64,000 bases of DNA, from assembly GCF_002288925.2 (NCBI RefSeq), contig NW_022098021.1:4165920-4229919 (forward strand). Reading direction: 5' to 3'. The notes beneath the pieces were generated by a model, which was given only the letters and a program-made list of their open reading frames with translations, made no database searches and was not told where the DNA came from. Position numbers and translations under genes: made by a program. This document shows, piece after piece, positions 60,430 through 64,000 of the stretch (position 1 is the stretch's first letter; each line of letters starts with the position of its first letter). The DNA is from Delphinapterus leucas. Its lineage: Eukaryota; Chordata; Mammalia; Artiodactyla; Monodontidae.

Positions 60430-60562
60430 AGCACCTGTGCCCTGTCCCCAGATTTCAGATTCGGTAGGTCTGGGGTGGGACCTCAGGGTCTGCTTTTCTA
60501 ACAAGCTGCCCTGTGATGCAGGTGCTGCTTGCCCAGGGACCACGCTTTGAGAACCACTGCTG
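60430..60562 (+). repeat. MER20 hAT element, 3' part
   Basis: CAGATTTCAGATTCGGTAGG, TCTGGGGTGGGACCTCAGGG, TCTGCTTTTCTAACAAGCTG, GGGACCACGCTTTGAGAACC, ACTG: clear sense MER20. Confidence 0.85.
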
Positions 60563-60629
60563 AATGCCGTTCCCCTGTGGGAACATCCCACCACTGATGT
60601 GTCCGTTCTCATGCTGATGGGCGGCTGGG

Positions 60630-61080
60630 TTTCTGGTCTTGTACTGTTGCAAACAGTGCTTCTCTAGACAACCTTGCGCGTGTCTTTGGGGGAGAAGCCT
60701 TAGAATATGCACATGATCACTTAGATAAGTGCAGTTTCCCGAAGTGGTTGTATTCATTTACATTCTCACCAGTAGTTTACGAGGGTTCCTGTTGCCCACG
60801 CCCTCACCAGCACTTGATGTTGCCCATCGTTTTTCTTTCAGACATCCTGTTGAGTGTGCACTAGACTCTCGTGGTGATTTTAGTGTGTTTTTCCCTGATG
60901 ATGTGCCTTCTCCCCCTCTGTGGGCGGCCTTTCCACCCTCTTCAGTGTCTCTTTAAAGACAGAAGTTCTTAATTTTAATATAGCCCAATTTACCAGCTTT
61001 TTTCTTTATGGGTAGCACGTTTGAGTTTTTCTTAAAAGATCTTTGCCTGCTCCAAGCTCCCACATATGGCTATTTTGAAG
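60630..61080 (-). repeat. L1 LINE fragment, minus orientation
   Basis: GTTGCAAACAGTGCTTCTCT, ACATTCTCACCAGTAGTTTA, CGAGGGTTCCTGTTGCCCAC, AGAAGTTCTTAATTTTAATA, TAAAAGATCTTTGCCTGCTC in antisense L1 order. Confidence 0.8.
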
Positions 61081-62504
61081 TAGGCGTCCAACATTCACTC
61101 GGAAATGTAAGTTTAAGCGCGATCATCCCCAACCTTTTGGATCCAGAGCTGTCAACCGTGGTGTGTGTACTTCTTATCACGTGTGGTCCCCAGGTTTTCC
61201 CATTTGTGCTTCATTCACATCTTCTGTGCTCCTATCCTGCTCCCCTCCTTCCCTCTCAGCCCTGGTTCTTCCACGTGGCCTCGTAGAGCTCCAGCAAGAA
61301 CACGCCCCCTCCAGCTGGCAGCCCCCTCCTCTTAGACCCCTGTTGGGCTGTGGTCCTGGGCTTCCTTTCATGAGCATCCCCTAGGATGACGATGGCGGCG
61401 GCCTGCTCCACGGAGCCCAGGGGACACAGCAGCGACCCCAAGATGACCGACTGGCCCATGTGTTCCTGGGTCAGACATGGCCCCGGGGTCTCCTTCTCGG
61501 GCAAGGGGGCCTCCCTTTCAGGGAAACACCTCTATGTCTACTGCCAACTAGTTCACTGCTGCCCCATCTGGATGTCTGAAATCCCGAATGTCACGGCTGG
61601 ATTTTAGAATGGACGTCAACCCCCTAAAGTTGGATTAGGGTCGAATTCAGTTCTCCCCGTTTACATGTGTCCCCAGCCCCCCGGGCCATGGCAGTGTGGG
61701 TCCTGGACAGAGCCTGGCCCACACAGGGAGGTGGGTCCAGCACATGTGTGTTTGGAGGGAGGGCGAAGTGTTGGCCAATGAGAGTGCCCAGGTGGATGCC
61801 GGGGCTGGGAAGGGGATACTGAGAGGGAAAACCACAGAGAGGTGTCGGGACCAGGGACACACGAGTCAGGTACCGGCACACGTGGCTTGAAAAGGCCCCT
61901 TGGAATGTGCTCCATGTACTTAGGACGCACTTTATTATTGCTTGTGAGGGGTTCACCCACAGGAGTCATGTCTTGTTTCTGACACAGGAAGCATCACTCT
62001 TTGAAGGGGTAACAGAGTTCCTGAAAACACACTTCCTTCCCCGACAAAGTGGTAGGTGAGAAAATGGCCTGAGTACATTCCCGTTACAGATAATTTTAGA
62101 TTCCCCCTATTAATGGGCAACCAGAGGTAGGAAACAGAAAATTCACACTTATTTAGGTGTTACTGTGTAAAGCATTAGATGAATTTTCTTCCCTTAGCAG
62201 ATCTGCCAAGTCGAGTGTTAACACACGTTTGTAACGCACCCATGGATGGGGTGCTTGGGCAGCGGCAAAGAAACCAGCCGGGGTGACAGCCACGTGGGGC
62301 TTGCCCTCTTCACAGGACACCTGGCAGGCGCTTCACCTGAGTCAGACGGCCATCAACCCTGCAAGAGGCCCCTTGGGAGGTAGGACACACGTGTAGAGAG
62401 CCGATGCTCAGTGGTACCAGCTGTTTAACCTTCTCATCAGTGGGGAAGCTTGTTCTCAAGTAGCAGTTGTAGGAATCAGCGAGGGCCACCGGGTGGCTTG
62501 CCCT
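61081..62504. other. Unique intergenic stretch
   Basis: 1.4 kb with chance open frames and no recognised element. Confidence 0.45.
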
Positions 62505-62822
62505 GCAGACGTTTATGTCCCACAGTTCTGGAGGCTGGAGGTCCAAGATCAAGGTGAGAGCAGGGCCGGTTTCTCCTGAGGCCTCTCTCCTTGCTTGCAG
62601 ATGGCCGCCTTCTCCCTGTGTCCTTAGCTGGTCTCTCTCTTCTGTGCACCGTCGTCCTGGTGCTTCTTTGTGTTATAAGAACACCAAGCAGACTGGATTA
62701 GGGCCCACCCCAAAGGGCTCATTGTAACTGAATCCCCTCTTTAAAGGCCCCATCTCCAAACACAGCCACGTTCTGAGGCACTGGCGTGGGGCTTCAACAT
62801 AGGAATGTGACACGATTCAGCA
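62505..62822 (-). mobile_element. MaLR-type LTR (MLT1-like), minus orientation
   Basis: CACAGTTCTGGAGGCTGGAG, GTCCAAGATCAAGGTGAGAG, TCTCCTGAGGCCTCTCTCC, AGATGGCCGCCTTCTCCCTG, GGATTAGGGCCCACCC, CCCATCTCCAAACACAGCCA are antisense MLT1. Confidence 0.88.
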
Positions 62823-63327
62823 GCCGCTCTCCTGTTTCCTGAGAGTTCAGGCGAGCACGGAGGCAAAGCGCAGGAATCAGGAAGGCATAACCTTTTCTAG
62901 ACATTATATGCATTTCTACCTCTGTCCAGTAGAGGGCAAACTTTTAAAGTGCTCATTTTAAACCATTAGCCTTGACGTCTAACCCTTTGTTGCGTGAATA
63001 GTCTCTTTTAAGTAAAAAAAAATGCTCAGAGACAGATAAGACTTGCGCTGTTTATTAACATCACGTATTAACAGTTCAAGTCTCAAAAGGCCATTCGTCC
63101 CTTTCTTTGAAAGTTTGGCATGATGAACTAAGATAATTTTCTATTCCTGGGTAAGGATGTCTTGACAATTTAAAAATCAGTTCAAAAAAGAAGCTCTTTG
63201 TTCCTATCACCTTTTAGTATAACTCATATAATTTCAGTTTCATGATTTCATCTTCTAAAACCTTACGAGAGTTAAAGAGTCATCATGCTAGAGTGGAAAG
63301 ACAATGCATTTAAGTCAGTACTGAATT
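62823..63327. other. Mostly unique; holds a CTCF-like motif
   Basis: No transposon recognised. CCAGTAGAGGGCA at 62,936-62,948 is listed separately. Confidence 0.5.
62936..62948 (+). promoter_or_regulatory. CTCF-like core motif
   Basis: CCAGTAGAGGGCA fits the CTCF core CCASYAGRKGGCR at every position. It lies in non-repetitive sequence. Binding cannot be inferred from sequence alone. Confidence 0.45.
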
Positions 63328-63339
63328 TATTGCTTGTTT

Positions 63340-63696
63340 CATTTATTTATTTATTTATTTACTTATTTATTTATGGCTGTGTTGGGTCCTCGTTGCTGCG
63401 CGCGGGCTTTCCCTAGTTGCGGCGAGCGGGGGCTACTCTTCATTGCGGTGCACGGGCTTCTCATTGTGGTAGCTTCTCTTGTTGCAGAGCACGGGCTTTA
63501 GGTGTGCAGGCTTCAGTAGTTGTGGCACGCAGGCTCAGTAGTTGTGGCTCACAGGCTCTAGAGCGCAGGCTCAGTAGTTGTGGTGCAGAGGCTTAGTTGC
63601 TCCGTGGCATGTGGGATCTTCCCAGACCAGGGATCTAACCTGTGTCCCCTGCATTGGCAGGTGGATTCTTAACCACTGCGCCACTAGGGAAGTCCC
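63340..63696 (-). mobile_element. CHR-type SINE (long subtype), minus orientation
   Basis: (ATTT)n tail at 63,341-63,373, GGCTGTGTTGGGTCCTCG, TAGTTGCGGCGAGCGGGGGC, GCTCACAGGCTCTAGAGCG, GGCATGTGGGATCTTCCCAG, ACTGCGCCACTAGGGAAGTC. Duplication TATTGCTTG(G)TTT at 63,328-63,339 and from 63,697. Confidence 0.95.
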
Positions 63697-63749
63697 TATT
63701 GCTTGGTTTATTCAATTATTCATTCGGTCAACAAGCATTTGCTCTTGAA

Positions 63750-63920
63750 TACAAGGCAACGAGCTGGGTGCTGGATTCAAGTCCTGATTTTGCCATTCGG
63801 TGGCTTTTAGGACCGTGGGCAAGTCAGACTTTCTGTATTTCCACTTCCTCATTTGTATAAGGGGCCTGATACCGACCTTCAAAGACTTCTTCAGGACCCA
63901 GTACAGTTAGGTACTTGGGA
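63750..63920 (+). repeat. MIR SINE
   Basis: GGATTCAAGTCCTGATTTTG, GACCGTGGGCAAGTCAGAC, CCACTTCCTCATTTGTATAA read as sense MIR. Confidence 0.75.
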
Positions 63921-64000
63921 AAGTTTGGAAAACTTCAGGATGCAAAGCCCCTGTGAGTTGTTCCACACTTGCCAAGTTTAACCTCCGCCTTGTAGAGCAG

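Overview
The window is nuclear DNA of a placental mammal, and most likely of a whale or dolphin. The strongest sign is the young SINE set: repeated tRNA-derived elements carrying the CTTCCCTGGTGGCGCAGTG head and a GGTTCGA B box (CHR-type), with L1 3' ends of cetartiodactyl type. I saw no BovB/BOV-A elements (expected in a ruminant) and no PRE-1 (expected in a pig). Hippopotamus cannot be excluded.

Region 1 (1-17,760) is the 3' part of one protein-coding gene on the + strand, CDK8, the Mediator kinase. Eight coding exons are readable, from the DMG motif of the activation segment to the stop codon at 16,512-16,514. They give 292 complete codons, exactly the distance from residue 173 to 464 of the 464-residue human protein as I remember it. 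All introns have GT-AG ends and phases agree across every junction. A 3' UTR of about 1.25 kb follows, with AATAAA signals at 17,639 and 17,738. The 5' part of the gene lies upstream of the window.

Region 2 (17,760-64,000) is intergenic. In human the next gene downstream of CDK8 is WASF3, but I see no WASF3 coding exon here. The region is mostly transposon remains: L2, L1 on both strands, MIR, MER20-type and other hAT fragments, a Tigger element, a pair of tiny mariner MITEs, three LTRs (one of uncertain family, two MaLR) and nine CHR-type SINEs, seven of them with recognisable target-site duplications. Nested insertions (SINE in L1, L1 in L2, MITE in L1) give a relative age order.

Two CpG-rich blocks stand out from this background: 34,380-35,040, with a GC-rich minisatellite, and 54,830-55,460, with GC boxes and a YY1-like AAGATGGC. 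They are candidate promoters of unknown or noncoding transcripts, or upstream promoters of a neighbour. A 39-nt exon-like segment with good splice sites lies just before the second block.

I found no rRNA, tRNA gene, CRISPR array, operon or other prokaryotic system. Apart from CDK8, the open reading frames I examined sit in repeats, in CpG islands or in unique DNA without recognisable protein similarity. No clearly new biological system is visible; the items worth checking are listed as findings. Repeat family names come from memory of consensus sequences, not from a database search.
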